A stretch of 64,000 bases of DNA from Anthoceros angustus (taxonomy: Eukaryota; Streptophyta; Anthocerotopsida; Anthocerotales; Anthocerotaceae): the NCBI GenBank assembly GCA_010909165.1, contig VJWM01000222.1, positions 124,001 to 188,000 on the forward strand, given 5' to 3'. Below are positions 9,847 through 21,479 of this stretch, one piece after another (within the stretch, counting starts at the first letter, position 1; every line of letters begins with the position of its first letter). A model generated the notes under the pieces. It had not been told where the DNA came from, made no database searches, and saw only the letters and a program-made list of their open reading frames with translations. Made by a program: the position numbers and the translations under genes.

Positions 9847-11640
9847 CCACCACCTGATTCGGATGGCGTGTGTGTGCTCGATGAATGCCGTGGTCTCTCA
9901 ATGTCTTCCAACCGCTGTGAATTTCGGATCCTCCAAACGATGTCTTTGCATCCATGTAGCTAAAATCTCGCGACGAAGATGGCCGCCACTGGCCGTGACC
10001 TGAATGGACGTAAAATGACAAAGATTGAAAGTCCGCATGACGACCCATATGGCGCCCTTTCAAGCTCCGTCCAGGCAGTCACAAAGTCCATAGAACGATC
10101 GAATCGCCTTCGTGTATGTGTGTAACAACAACCCGCGATTTCGTGTTCTGGTTTTTGCCTTAGAGACAACCCAACCCAATGGATACAACCCGCCTGCAAG
10201 GTCCAAGTGTCTTCACGCCATACGCCTTATCTATTCGAGATGTCCCGAGATGGGAGAATCGCAAATCGTGCATGATTCCCCGCTTAAGTTCCATCATGTG
10301 TCCTCGATAACCAACCGCTTACGTAAACGACGATCCTCCCAGGTTTGCATACAACACTGCCAATCCCACTAACTGGTCGAGATATGGTTCGGTTGATCAT
10401 CCAATCGCATCACGATCACCGGATGGTTTTGACGTGATTTCACGTGGTCTCGCCTCTCCGAGAGCATCCGAATCAGACGGCCGAGCTAGGTACTTGATTT
10501 CCAAAGTCCATACTCGCACGGCTACCGCTCAGTTGAGATTTGCTGAAGAAGTGTTGTAGCGATGTCCGGAACTACAAACCTCGTCCGAGGAGGTAGTGGC
10601 GCCACACTTTCGTGGCATGGACGATCGCAAACATCTCCTTGTCGTCTGTGGTAATTTAATTGTGCCCCCGAGTTTGTGAGACTCGAGGCTATCACCTCCT
10701 GAGACAAAGACCGCACCAATGGCACCATCCGATGCATCTGAGCGTGTAGGTTCCCCTGGTCGGCCACGCGAGCACCGGCCTGCCTGCCTACCGCCTCAAA
10801 GGCTTCGGAGCCGCCTCCACCGGAACTCCCCGGTGGATCGCTTGAGGGCTTCGCCAAAGGAAGAGCAATTGATCAAGCTCTGATAACCTCGATAGAAGCC
10901 CGCTAGCCCTTCCTTTAGTTGGGTGATGTCCTGGGCCACCACCCAGACCTTGCGAGGATCCATGCCGATGCCCTTGGCACTAATGATGTCCAAGATTAAC
11001 TTCTCTGCATGAAGGTACACTTGCTCCTCTTACGCAGCTTGATGCTTCCAAGAAGAGTGAATACCTTCCCGACGAGTTCGATGTGGGTGGCTTGGTCCGC
11101 AGAGTGGATCAAGATATCATCTAGGAAGACCTCGACCCCTTGCCTAGCAAAGGTCAAGAATGTCTTGCATGAGACATTGAAGGTCACGGGCATTTAGAAG
11201 TCGAACGGCATCACTACAAACCGTAGTGACCATGCCGTGTTCTAAATGCGTCTTGGGCTCATCCTCCTTGAGTCGAATTTGGTGAAAACTCCGCAGTCGA
11301 TTTTGGTGAACCAAGTCACCCATGCAACCGGTCCAAAATCTCATCGGCGCGGGCATCCGTAGACATTCCCGATGGTGGCCCGATTCTAATCCTCTCGTAG
11401 TCGGCGAGTCTCCAGCACCGTTTCCACCAACAACACGGCGCTCCATAAGGTGAGGTGCTTGGCCTCACAAACCCCTTGTCCAGAATTCATCTACCGCTTG
11501 ATCTCCTCATTTTCCATTACCGACGCGGTATCGATTTAGCATGCCTGCACTAGCTCGATGTGATCATCTGGCCTTGGTGGTAGGGTGGATCCGCAAATAA
11601 CCCATCACCGCCACAGAGCCTTAAACCTTGTAAGAGTTCT
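9847..11640 (-). pseudogene. Element I integrase, RNase H and RT, inverted arm
   Basis: Reverse-complement copy of 7950-9703. Reading on the minus strand, the RT block VEVFLDDILIHSADQ lies at about 11130-11080, the VYG...DEILDR-like finger block near 11350-11320, and RNase H GAQLNYH near 10660-10650. This copy keeps GAPC/GAPV-like residues after VRPSTSPY that the left arm has lost, so the arms are not identical. Non-functional through frameshifts. Confidence 0.8.
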
Positions 11641-13843
11641 CCGATTGCTTCGGTGCCCGCGACTGGTGCCTCCAGAGGAACTACCTCACCATGCATGTAA
11701 AGCTGGATTTGGCGGATCGATATAAAAAGGTGCTTGTCCGAAGGTAAGTTTCCCTTCCAAAGACATACGATCCGTCCCCCTAGGGTTACTAAGTTCTTCC
11801 ACCTATGGTTGAGAATGGCCAGCCACTGCTTCTAATAATCACGCCATGTGCCAAGCTTGGCATGACTATGCATTTCAAAGACTTCTACGAAACCTCAGTG
11901 GGTAAGAGTCGCTCATTCCAACGCCGTCCCTCACATCCTTTCCCCGCCGTGACGATAGAAGTCTGCCGAGTGATGTGTGCCCCGCTCGTGCTGCGGACTG
12001 AGATGTAGTGGTGGCTAGCACCAGTCTAGAGAGTCAGGCAACATGTCCCGCTATGTGAACCTTTAGCTTGATCGGACATGGGTCTACATGCATTCAAAAC
12101 GTGACCCATTGCAACCTAGTTCGCTTCCTGTACTCTTCTAAAACCACCGAGGGGTTTTGTTCGAGAAGGGTTGGTGTGGAATTCTGCCTTTCACCATGCG
12201 ATGAAGTCCCTCCTGAGGGCAAACAACCATATGAGTCGCAAGCAATTTCCTTTTTCTCTATTCTTTCTTCTTCTTCGAGGATTTTAAAGTCGGATTCTCA
12301 AGCTACTTCCATTTCGATTTGAAGGCTGGAGGTGCCCAAGTGTTTATATTTGTTCGCCATAGTTCATGGCGGCCATGGCATCAACCGTGGTGTTGGTGGT
12401 CCGCTGACATCTGTTCAAATCAAGGCCATCAATGAACTTCTCCACTTTTGTTCTTCATCGAGGCGGGAAGATCCGTGAGTGAGTCAGAAGAACTTGTCGC
12501 AGATTCGCATGCATCCTCGCCGATAGATTTCAAACCGATAGTGTCTCTGCAGGATGGGGAGGAAATGCTCTAAGAACACTTGCTCAACACCGCTATGTAT
12601 GGCGCCTATACCCATCGACGTTGCCTGGTTTCCACCAACGATACGATAACCTCGAGCGACATGACGCAAAACCGTATGCTTGAGATCATCCTTCTCGCCG
12701 CCAGGTATTTCATCTTGTCCACCATCAGACGCTTGAGCTTTGGCCCCCAAAAGTCGTGGTTTTATCTTCCGCCGCAACCCTTGTCAAGTAGTGGCGGGTT
12801 TGAAGGGTCAGCCTGCCTCCAACAACTGACTTTCCTTGGCCTTGGCTTCCCCACCTCACTCATGAGCGGAGGCCCAGGCCTTGATGTCCTTGTTTTTCGC
12901 CGCAACAACCTCGACCACCAACCTCTGGGGACTCCCTCACGAGCTCGCCTGCCGACTCTAATGTGACCTCGACCCTTCCTCATCTCGCCATCCAGCCGAG
13001 TGGGTGCCGAGGCCCGTTTTCTGTCGCATACCCGTGGTGAGGATTGTGGTGGGTTCACCGCCTTCCGACCAGGTCCCTAGGTGTGTCGGAACGACGGGGT
13101 GCTCCAACAATTGCAGACGCTGCATGCTTGTCCCTCCAACTTGTTTCGATTGTTTCGACACAACGTGCCGAGCTCCCGCAGTTATTCTCCACACCACACC
13201 GTTTGGGCAACCTTGCTCAAGTGTCGCCCAAGAAAATTTCGAGGCGAGATCCTCCATGTCCTCGCGGTTCTCGACCTGTCATTGGGCATGGCCATTCACT
13301 CCGCCTCATCTGTGGGCCGGTGTGGGGAACGGGCCTGCACGAGGCCGGGCCGCTCGCCTGGTGCCGATCACCGCGATTTCGATCTTGGCCAACCGCTGTC
13401 GTCTCCTTCTTCTCGCTCGATTCGAACGGTCCACTCAAGTCTTTCCGCCGCCGGTCGCCCGCTTCTTCCAGGATCGGGAGGGCCACCAATCACCGGATGG
13501 CCACTCCCCCGATTGACCAGGAGGTCTCCACCTCCGACTGCACTTTTCGCCAATGCTTCCATCCCGGGTCATCGCTGCCGGTGAGCCCCCGCCCATTTCC
13601 GTGCGCCCCTCCCATGTCGTACCACGGGTCAAACTCCTGTGATGTGGGTCTGGATGGTCTCAACAAAGAGCTCCCGAAGATTCGATCGAGATGTGAGAAC
13701 TCAAGGTATGCCCAGTGTCCGAACCACCTCGCGAGCCTCAATTCACCTCTTCCGTCCGAATCATCTGGGAGCTGAATTGTCGCCTCCTTCTCCACCGATT
13801 GACCCAATGCCAGGACTCTCACGCTTGCCGCAGTGCATGATTC
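11641..13843 (-). pseudogene. Element I protease and gag, inverted arm
   Basis: Reverse-complement copy of 5744-7950. It is also nearly identical, in the same orientation and at a constant offset of 37020, to 48661-50863. Open stretches on the plus strand (170 and 243 codons, from 13004 and 13044) are shadows. The gag-tail segment corresponding to EKFIDGLDLN lies near 12440. It ends at 13843, just short of the primer site. Confidence 0.6.
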
Positions 13844-15001
13844 CCCGCTAAGTTCCATCATGTGTCCTCGATAACCAACCGCCACGGTAAACGCACGATC
13901 CTTCGTGGTTTGCATAGGCTAACTCCACGTGCATCCTCGGACTAACCGGTCGATATGGTTTGCGTAGATCATCCGAATCGCATCACAATCACCGGATGGT
14001 TTCATCGTGATTTCATCGTGGTCCGGCCTCTCCGAGAGCATCCGCAATCTGAGGCCGAGCTCGCGAGGTACTTGATTTCGTCAAAGTCTCCGCCAAGTAC
14101 TCGCCAGTGCCTAGCGTTGAGATTTGCCGCTGAAGAAGTGTTGAAGCGAATGGTGTGGTGAACTACAAACCTCTCCCGAGGAGGTAGTGGCGCCACACTT
14201 TCGTGGCATGGACGATCGCAAACATCTCCTTGTGTCAGGGTAATTTAATTGTGCCTCGAGTTTGTGAGACTCGAGGCTATCACCTCCCTCCGAGACAAAG
14301 ATCGCACCAATGGCACCATCCGATGCATCTAGCGGTAGGTTCCCTGGTCGGCACCGCGAGCACCGGCCTGCTCAAGGCTACCTTCGCCTGGGGCTCGGAT
14401 CCGCCTGTCACCGGAACTCCGGCCGGTGGATCGCTTGAGGGCTTCACAAAGGAAGAGCAATTTGATCAAGCTCTTGATCTCATAGAAGCCCAGCCTAGGA
14501 AGCCCCTTAGTTGGGTGATGTCCTTGAGCGCCACTCACCCAGCTGCACTTGCGAGGATCCATGCGATGCCCTTGGCACTAACGATGTGTCCAAGATATCA
14601 ACTCTTCTCGCATGAAGGTACACTTGCTCCTCAGTTGATGCTTCCAAGAAGAGTGAATACCGACGAGTTCGATGTGGGTGGCTTGGTCCGAGAGTGGATC
14701 AAGATATCATCTAGGAAGACCTCGACCCCTTGCCTAGCAGCAAAGGGTCAAGAATGTCTTGCATGAGACATTGAAGGTCGGGCATTTAGAGTCAACGCAT
14801 CACTACAAACTCGAGACCATGCCGTGTTCTAAATGTCTTGGGCTCATCCTCCTTGAGTAATTTGGTGAAAACTCGACAGGTCGATTTTGGTGAACCAAGC
14901 AACCCATGCAAACCGGTCCAAAATCTCATCGATGCGGCATCCGTAGACATTCTCGATGGTGGCGATTCAATCCTCTCGTAGTCGATAGTCTCCACCACCG
15001 T
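13844..15001 (-). pseudogene. Second antisense element I piece: integrase to RT fingers
   Basis: After the seam at 13833-13843 the sequence restarts inside the integrase region of another, more decayed element I copy and runs backwards to the RT N-terminus. On the minus strand, RNase H reads RFVVHHTIRFN (compare RFVVRTDHHSLQHF), then NLNARHWRVLGGDFDEIKYL (14130-14040). RT fingers give DYERIESPPSRM and EDEPKTFRTRHG near 15010-14830. The segment 13833-14624 is repeated without visible change at 23205-23996. The end at 15001 is a chimeric junction with element II gag. Confidence 0.75.
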
Positions 15002-15009
15002 GTTTCGCC

Positions 15010-16120
15010 ACCACACAATCACCAAGCATGTTTGAACAACTTTCAAGCTACTTGGCTGGACGAGGCGCTGGATTTGTATGAGGCACATCAAGTCGATTTG
15101 TCCTTCTACCATCTCCACGTGAATCGCTAAGGAGTGCAGCTTGCTTACAACGGCAAGTTGGCAACGGCCGGAGTGCCCACCGTGCCAAGATTGCCGCTGA
15201 GCGCGCCACCGCCCAGCCCACCATCCGTGAGTCCGATTGTCACGAGGGTGGCAGCCACGGGGGTCCCGAGTTCATCCAAACTCCCAAGTACCCAACCGTG
15301 GAGGAGTTCATGGCCATCCTCGAGAAGGCATTCACTTAAGACTCCTGAGAAAATAGCGAGCTAGCCAGTTCGCAAGAAGGGTGAGATCGTCCAGATGACC
15401 TTCGCAGCTCCGTGGCGAGGGCACGGATGTTGATCGACCAAGAGGCGAGAAGTTTCACGTTGGAGGGAGATCCATTGTTCCACTTTCAACTTGTCACCTC
15501 TTTGGTGGACAAGTATGGGGACAGACTGAACAGTCCATGAAGAAGCGGAGCGCAAGGAAATCGCCAGCGTATGCTTCTCGACACTCCAAGGCCTTCACGC
15601 ACTATCAAAGTATGTTTTCCAGCAAGGGAACACATCCGGAGGCGTGGGATCAGGGGTTTCAAGCCCATTCAGCCAGGCCAATCAAGTCAGCAGCCGCAGC
15701 CACCTCCACAAGTGCAATCGTGGCAGCCCGGATCATTTGGCTCAAGGCAAGCTTCCGTGGAAGGTTTGCATTGTTCCCATTGCAACAAGACTGGCCATTT
15801 GGTTACAGCATCCGAGCGCAAATATCGCAAGGACACCCACACCTTCACTGGACTCACAACAGCCACTGCGTCAAGGGCAAGGGCGATCACAATGAATGGG
15901 GCCAAGGGAGTGCGGCTAACGACAAGATTGCCGCATTGGAGGCAGCAGTGGCAGCACTTACCCGCCTAGGGAGCCCAGCTGGCAGCACCTCCACCTCCAA
16001 GCCCGCCGGACAGCCCATTTTGGCACCCTTGAGGAGGGAGAGGAGGATTATGGCCGCCACATGAGGCCTGTACTGTCCATCGCCTTGTGGATTCCACGCC
16101 GATTAGTCCTACCCGCCACA
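15010..16120 (+). pseudogene. Element II gag with degenerate zinc knuckle
   Basis: Gag packages element RNA. Readable parts across frames: TVEEFMAILEKAF (15295), LEGDPLFHFQL and VDKYGDR (15460-15530), a Pro/Gln-rich linker QPQPPPQVQSWQPG (about 15690-15730), and a knuckle HCSHCNKTGHLVT (Cys codons 15772 and 15781, His 15796). The fourth Cys of CxxCxxxxHxxxxC is not in frame; the related copy at 44503 has TGC one base out of frame, so a deletion explains the loss. After the knuckle comes NDKIAALEAAVAALTRLG, a probable short coiled coil, then a proline stretch. The longest continuous frames are 15537-16064 and 15571-15969. Confidence 0.75.
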
Positions 16121-16869
16121 TGGTGTAGGACTTGAAGAAGGCACATTTGGATGTTGCGGGACGCCGATCCGGCAAGAGGGCGAGGGCTGCCATGCCTAGA
16201 TCCTTGCCCTGCTCCGGGCGTGGCCATCCTGCCTGGATGGATCACTGGATGGAGCGCCGAGAGCAGCCTCCACATTCGAGTCATGGGCACTGCGCAAGAT
16301 CTACCACCGGACACACCTTGATCATGCAAGGTGTTGGAGACTCCTTTGATCTCCCTGCAGCTGGGCTTGGCAACATAAGTCTCCGGCTATCCCATACTCG
16401 GATCCCGGAGAGTCCCAGCCGGACACCCAATCCCACATGCATGGGGCTGCTGGGGACACCTCAGCTGCACACCACAGCTCCATGTTCAACTGCCGAGGGC
16501 CTCAAGATTGGGATTCTCCACCCCATACCGGGATAGGAGTCTCAACAGACTCATCCCATACTGGAGGGAATCTCAGCCTTGGTCCTCAGCCCCACACTGG
16601 ACGACAGCAGCCCCAATGCCAAGCACCTTCATGCCCATGCCAAGGACCGCGAGGAGAAACCCATCGGGACTCTGCCCCATACTCGCCCGGGATTGCCGGT
16701 GGATCCCACATGGGCAGCCTCACTGACGTTTCAGTTGAGCCCACCACCATCGACCATGTTACGATGGTGGAGTGGCAGGCCACCCACAGCCATGAGGAGG
16801 GCCAGCCACTTGAGGCGATGCGCGCCTGGCCCCAAGGGAGTACTCGGAGCACCTCGCATTCAGCCCACC
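16121..16869 (+). pseudogene. Element II gag-protease linker with TCCCATACT repeats
   Basis: Between the gag tail and protease lies a low-complexity, Pro/Ser/His-rich segment. CCCATACT(C/G)GG-like motifs recur at about 16390, 16520, 16555 and 16678, with CCCACACTGG at 16612. No catalytic motif is visible. The near-intact frames on plus (16437-16979) and minus (16927-16586) probably reflect base composition, not coding. Related sequence is at 45190-45700, 58860-59110 and, in antisense, 36400-36640. Confidence 0.45.
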
Positions 16870-17380
16870 AATCGCATGAATGTGCGAGTGAGCAATGCCA
16901 TGGTGACAATAGGGAAGGCCATGTCACGGTGAATGGCTATGCTCCCAAGCTTGTGTTTGGACACGGGGCATGCCCGTGATCATTGGCAAGGCTCTCGCCC
17001 AGTTGAACTTGCAGGGAACGACCGCCATTCACCCCGAACATCGTGACAGCCTCGCGCCTGTGGAACCTGTGTGGAGAGACCGCTCACCACGCCATCACGC
17101 TCAAGCCTGACAACCACGCCATGACATTGGCCATTCATTGCCTTGTCACGACAAATGCTAACTACACATGTCCTTCTCGGATGGAGTTTTTGTTTCCACC
17201 GCATCGTGGACAATTGACAGAGCAAGCTCACCATCGCGATTGGCGAGTGGAGGCCGCAAGCGGCGACTTTCCCTTGAATCTGCATGGCGGATTGGACCGA
17301 GTCGCCACCGCCCCAGCTACTCCAGTCCTTATGGCGACCATTCAGGCTGCCCCGGTGCTCACACACAGCCATATTTGAGT
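16870..17380 (+). pseudogene. Element II retropepsin, frameshifted
   Basis: The aspartic protease of the polyprotein. Frames read NRMNVRVSNAMV, then VTVNGYAPKLV, with the active-site LDTG readable one frame over at about 16960 (C-L-D-T-G), then VIIGKAL-like residues. Later come TLAIHCLVTTNANY and MEFLFP (17130-17200), matching the xxxYDVLLGxxFLxxxG end of plant gypsy proteases, where the copy at 35880 (antisense) still reads SDVLLG. The DTG is out of frame with its flanks in this copy. Confidence 0.7.
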
Positions 17381-18720
17381 GACATCGGAGCTTGGAGCTT
17401 GATGACTTGGATCAGGAGGCCGACCATTTGGTCACAACAGGTTTGGGAGACACTCCACCATCATTCAAGTGTCCGACCTGGTTCAGCAAGCTCTCCACGA
17501 GTGCAGCTGCAGCAATCAGCTGACAGCATCCTCCACATTGAGCAAGATGTCATCCTGGACCGCCACGGCTTCAGCATTACCTGGAACGGTGGGCCGAGGC
17601 GGAGCTGAAGGCATTGCTGGAATGGCTTATGCGGATCAGGTCAGGCGGCACATGATCGTCAATCGCGCGGCTTCCCCAACCGCTGTACCGCCCCGCCATT
17701 CCCTATCTCACCTTCTCTGCCCAAGACATCCAGCTAGCTCAGCCGCCACATCTGGGCCCCATCCACTTCGTGATTGCGGATGGGAATGCCAAGGGATTTT
17801 CTCAAGCCGGCACAGGGGAGGATTACAAGATCCACGAACCGCCTTGTTTTGGGACCTTCACCGCATCTTGGTGGATGTTCAGCACTGGCCGCGCTTACTT
17901 GCCGGAGAACACCCCGCAATGGACACTCGGCCGGCAAGTTCGCTAAGACATGGCCATCATCCAGCAGCATGTGGGCACGCCCTTGCTCATGGATGCTGTC
18001 CAGTTGGCGGCTCATCGCCTGCGAAACTATTGGACCAACTGGCCCTCAACCTTTGCTAGAGTTGGTGGTCACCCGCACTACTCGGGACCCCACTCTCAAG
18101 CTCTCCAATGTGTTGGACCTTGGCATCGCCACGGCCGTGATGTGCCGAGCTGCACCTTGCATCAAGACAACACGCCGGACAGCCCAGACCCTTCCCACCC
18201 TAGTGAGCTTTCCGGCCCCTATGCCTGGACAAGGGCAGGTCTGCTATTCAACAGCAACACCCACCTGGGAGGAGCCCAATGTGGAGGAGCGGGAGCGCCA
18301 TGGGTTTCCACACCCATGCCACCGCTGCCCCTAAGTTACCGAGTGTCACCGCCGGCCGCCTTGGGCCGCTATGGATCTGTCACCCTCACTTGGCTCATCA
18401 GCATATGTCCGGCCTTTCAGTTGGCATTCCCGCTGAGCTCCCACCCGCCCGAGGTCCTTTTCCCACATGCTGCCGACGCCCATTTGCCCTTCCCGGATAC
18501 ACCACCGTCATATTGGCTTGATGTGTGGGGAGCAGTGGCATGGCCATCCCAACAGATTCTCGCATCAAGCTCGTGGACATGGGAAGTCAACTGGGACAGA
18601 GTATGGGATCGCCCCGAGTATGGGATGCCCGAGTAGGGACTTAATTCATACCAAGACCCAAGCCTCGCTTATGTGTCGAGACTTTGGGTCATGGGGCCCC
18701 AACTCACAACAAGTGTAAAG
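17381..18720 (+). pseudogene. Element II inter-domain region, not recognised
   Basis: A 1.3-kb stretch lies between protease and RT in all element II copies (also 29101-30440, 46201-46728 partial, 59660-60720, antisense 34853-35800), so it is a genuine part of the element. The best-preserved copy (near 60010) reads YIYCDHCPKAQCIVAA; another readable part is VRQDMAIIRQHVGTPLLMDA (two frames combined). Cys/His spacing CxxCxxxxC could be metal-binding, but I know no match. Open stretches of 186-228 codons here overlap in different frames, so they are not all real. Confidence 0.4.
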
Positions 18721-20240
18721 CACGATACATGCCCTTTGCTCCAATACCGTGATCGCTTTTGCCTCCATGCGGGAATTGAAGCGAATGTGACCACCTTCCG
18801 CATCAATCTGACCAGCAAGGAGCCCATCTGTGAGGCGCAGGCTCAGCAAAACCGAGTGGGACATGGTGGATGCATGTCAAGAGTTGCTTGAAGCCGGGCT
18901 CATTCGCCCTCTAGCCCGACTATGCCGCCATGTGATGCCTCCCAAGAAGGACAAAGAACGGAATGTGGACAGAGAAGAGGATGCGGAGACTACCGTCCTA
19001 TCAACGCTGACAGCCTGTGATCGCACCCCATGCCAACGCCGGAGGAGATTTTCGACAACATTGGCAAGTCTACCTACTTCTCGATTTTGATTTAAGGCCA
19101 AGGCTTCAACCAGTGCTGCTGAAGAGGACATCAAGAAGACAGCCTTCCACGGCTCTCAGCTGTGGGAATGGCTGGTGATGCCCTTTGCTTCAAGAACGCC
19201 GTGACTTCCAGCCAGAATGGACATAGTACTTGCGGTGTTCAAGAACCTCATGTGCTACATTGATGATGTCCTGTCCACATGAGGACTTTGAGTCTCATTT
19301 GGTGCACCGGAAGATCTGCTCAAGAGATTGGGCGCTGACATGTCACCCGCCAAGTGTGAATTTGGCATGGACACCGTGGCATACCTTGGTCAGGGTTGTG
19401 CTCGGCGGCGTAATGCCTCATGCTGCCAAGGTACAGGCCATCTTGCAGGTGCGAGCCCACAAACCTCTCGCCTGCGAGCTTCCTCGCCTATGCAACTATT
19501 AATGAGTATACATTCGGACTTCACCGCCAAGCTGTCAATGACTTGTCGGAAGGATGTTGTTTGGGCCTGGACAGAAGACCCAGCAAGCTGACACGCTGAA
19601 ACCGAGCTTGACTAAGCTCCGCATGGCTGACTTTCCAAGCCGCTTGTGGTACATACGGATGGAGCATCTTGGGCCTAGGGCTAGCCCAACAAGATGAAGA
19701 TGGAAAGGAACGGGTGGTTGCGATGCTTCACGCAGCAACAATCGTGTTGAAGCCAACCATGAGCTACCAAGGGAGTGTCTAGTCACAGACAAGGGCTTTG
19801 TCATTTCAGGCCACACTGTATGGCAAGCCCTTCACGCTAGTCATCGACCATCAGCCCTCAAATGGCTGATGACCAACACCAAGTTGAGGGAAGCTTGCAA
19901 GGTGGGCCATGATCTTGCAGACTATGAATTTCAAGTGGTCAATCGAGTCACACACCAAAACGCTGGACACTCTCTCTAATCCCAAGAGCTGCGAAGATGT
20001 TAGGCCGACAGACCAAGATGATGGAGATCCGCAGCATGTGGTGGCTGATGGTGGCTTTGACAAGCGGGTGATCGTCCCGAGTATGGGATGCCCAGCATTG
20101 AGCACATATGTCGGGGACAGAGGTCCAAGGACATCCGGGAAGACTCAAACTCTCCTATTTGTCCAAACATTTGATCAGCCATTGAGCACGCTGAGCAAGA
20201 AAGAATTCGCCAGGCCCAAGTATCAATGGCGTGATGGGCA
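18721..20240 (+). pseudogene. Element II reverse transcriptase and RNase H
   Basis: Blocks across frames: KTEWDMVDACQELLEAGLIR (18846), PPKKDK (18940), a DYRPINA-like block (18990), DRTPxPTPEEIFDNIGKSTY-like residues (19017-19080), and DLRxxFNQ-like residues (19085). The catalytic YIDD is at 19256-19267 within CYIDDVL. AKCEFGMDTVAYLG follows at 19350, then VMPHAAKVQAILQV (19412) and VVWAWTED (19556). RNase H begins VVHTDGASW (19650) and continues EDGKERVVA (19700), NRVEANHE (19742), the VIDHQPS block (19838) and KLREACKVGHDLADYEFQV (19895). Catalytic Asp/Glu/Asp of RNase H are readable. Many frameshifts make it inactive. The DYRPIN/CYIDD type differs from element I. Confidence 0.85.
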
Positions 20241-21330
20241 TTTGCCGAGGAGGCTGACCAATGGGCTGGAACGATTGGTGCCACCACCGATAGGGAGCAG
20301 CTGATCCGCCGAGTGCACGACATGGGCCATTTTGGAGTCAAGCGACTTACGCTTGCTCCTCCCACATTTCCATTGGCAAGGGATGTACGCCCAAGTCAAA
20401 CACAGTGGCCTGCAAGGATCGACATGTGGTGAAGACCTCCTTCACCATCCGTAACCCTCACTGCACCTTTGCCTATCATGGGACCGTTCTTTAGGTGGTC
20501 TTGTGACTTGTTGGGTGAACTACCCAAGACACCACGAGGGAACGTACATTCTCGTCATGATGGAGCACTTCTCCAAGTGGGTAGAGGTGGTGGCTCACGA
20601 CAAGAGCTCCAAAAGCACCGCCGTGCCTTTCTTCAAATGTGCCGAGTCGCTTTGGGAGTCGAGTGCTTGACGGATCGTGGTCCGAATTCGAGGGAATTCC
20701 AAGACCGCTAGACGCAGCTACCATCGACCATCGCAGACCAGCCGAGACCATCCTCGGGATGGCCCAACGGATGGCTGTACCATCAAGAAGGGTCTAAGGA
20801 AGCTCGCCTTCAAATGCCAAAGAGAGTGGACTTGGCTCTTCCTTACATCGCCATGGCTACCGTATGAGTCGGCATGCCTCCTGGCACATTTCAGTCCCTA
20901 CTTGCTGCTTTGGGAGGGAACCCATGCCGCCTAGCTCAATTGCCAAGCAACTCTATGAGGTAGTGGATCCGATGATCCAAAGAATTTGGGCAACATTAGT
21001 CAGGTTGCCATTGAGCGGCAAGCCATGCCGATGGCCATGGCTAATTTGAGGATTGCCCAACATCGGGACACCCTTAGATATGCCCACACTGCAGCCGCGC
21101 CTGCACCCAAGCTCAAGAAATTTCTGTGGGACTTTGTTTACTTGCAAGTGGAGACACCTTGACACCACCACCACGACATGTGCTTAGTTCGTGAGGTCAA
21201 GGAGAATGGTGTGCTAGTGCTACAAGGATGGACGTACCACCAAGGATCACATGAAAAATTGTGCGCCTTGCCATTTGCCCAACTCGATCCAACCATTGTC
21301 ACCGTGATTGGGTACCTCCGCTGATTACCC
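20241..21330 (+). pseudogene. Element II integrase, frameshifted
   Basis: An N-terminal zinc-binding part is suggested by LIRRVHDMGHFGVKR (20300) and a decayed CxxC segment (20410-20460). Core: RWSCDLLGELPKTPRG (20495) with the first Asp; ILVMMEHFSKWVEVV in shifted frame (20550); CLTDRGPN.EF (20665) with the second Asp; DHRRxxxDHPQADGLAERMV-like residues (20720-20780), holding the Glu block in damaged form; and PYIAM/SRHASxxHFSPY (20840-20900). The C-terminal part reads VREVKENGVLVLQG and KDHMKNCAPCHLPNLDPT (21200-21300), a Cys-containing tail I associate with this gypsy type. No continuous frame is intact. Confidence 0.8.
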
Positions 21331-21479
21331 ATGCGCGACGGGAGGATGACGACTGATGTCAGGCGACCACCGCAACGGATACCACCTATTTTGCTTGGTA
21401 CCGCCTCTCTCCGAGGTGCGTGGTACAATGTGTCGCCTCCGGCAGCCTCAAAGATTGGGCACACAAGCTTCAATGGCTG

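Larger units (their letters stand above)
5744..13843. repeat. Large palindrome: arms 5744-9703 and 9847-13843, loop 9704-9846
   Basis: The right arm is the reverse complement of the left arm over its whole length; matching positions sum to about 19572-19587, so only small net indels accumulated. The loop is 143 bp of unique integrase sequence. The inner turn is at CCCACCACCTGATT (9847) facing AATCAGGTGGTGGG (ending 9703). The outer end of the right arm stops at GTGCATGATTC (13833-13843), inside sequence that follows the primer site, and switches to a different element I segment. The arms differ mainly near 8000-8900 versus 10700-11550. Confidence 0.9.

Noticed and set aside
17950-18636. 228-codon open frame (also 29670-30356)
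   Set aside because: It overlaps two other long frames in the element II inter-domain, is rich in Pro/His/Trp and has no motif. The copies at 60000-60700 do not preserve the frame.
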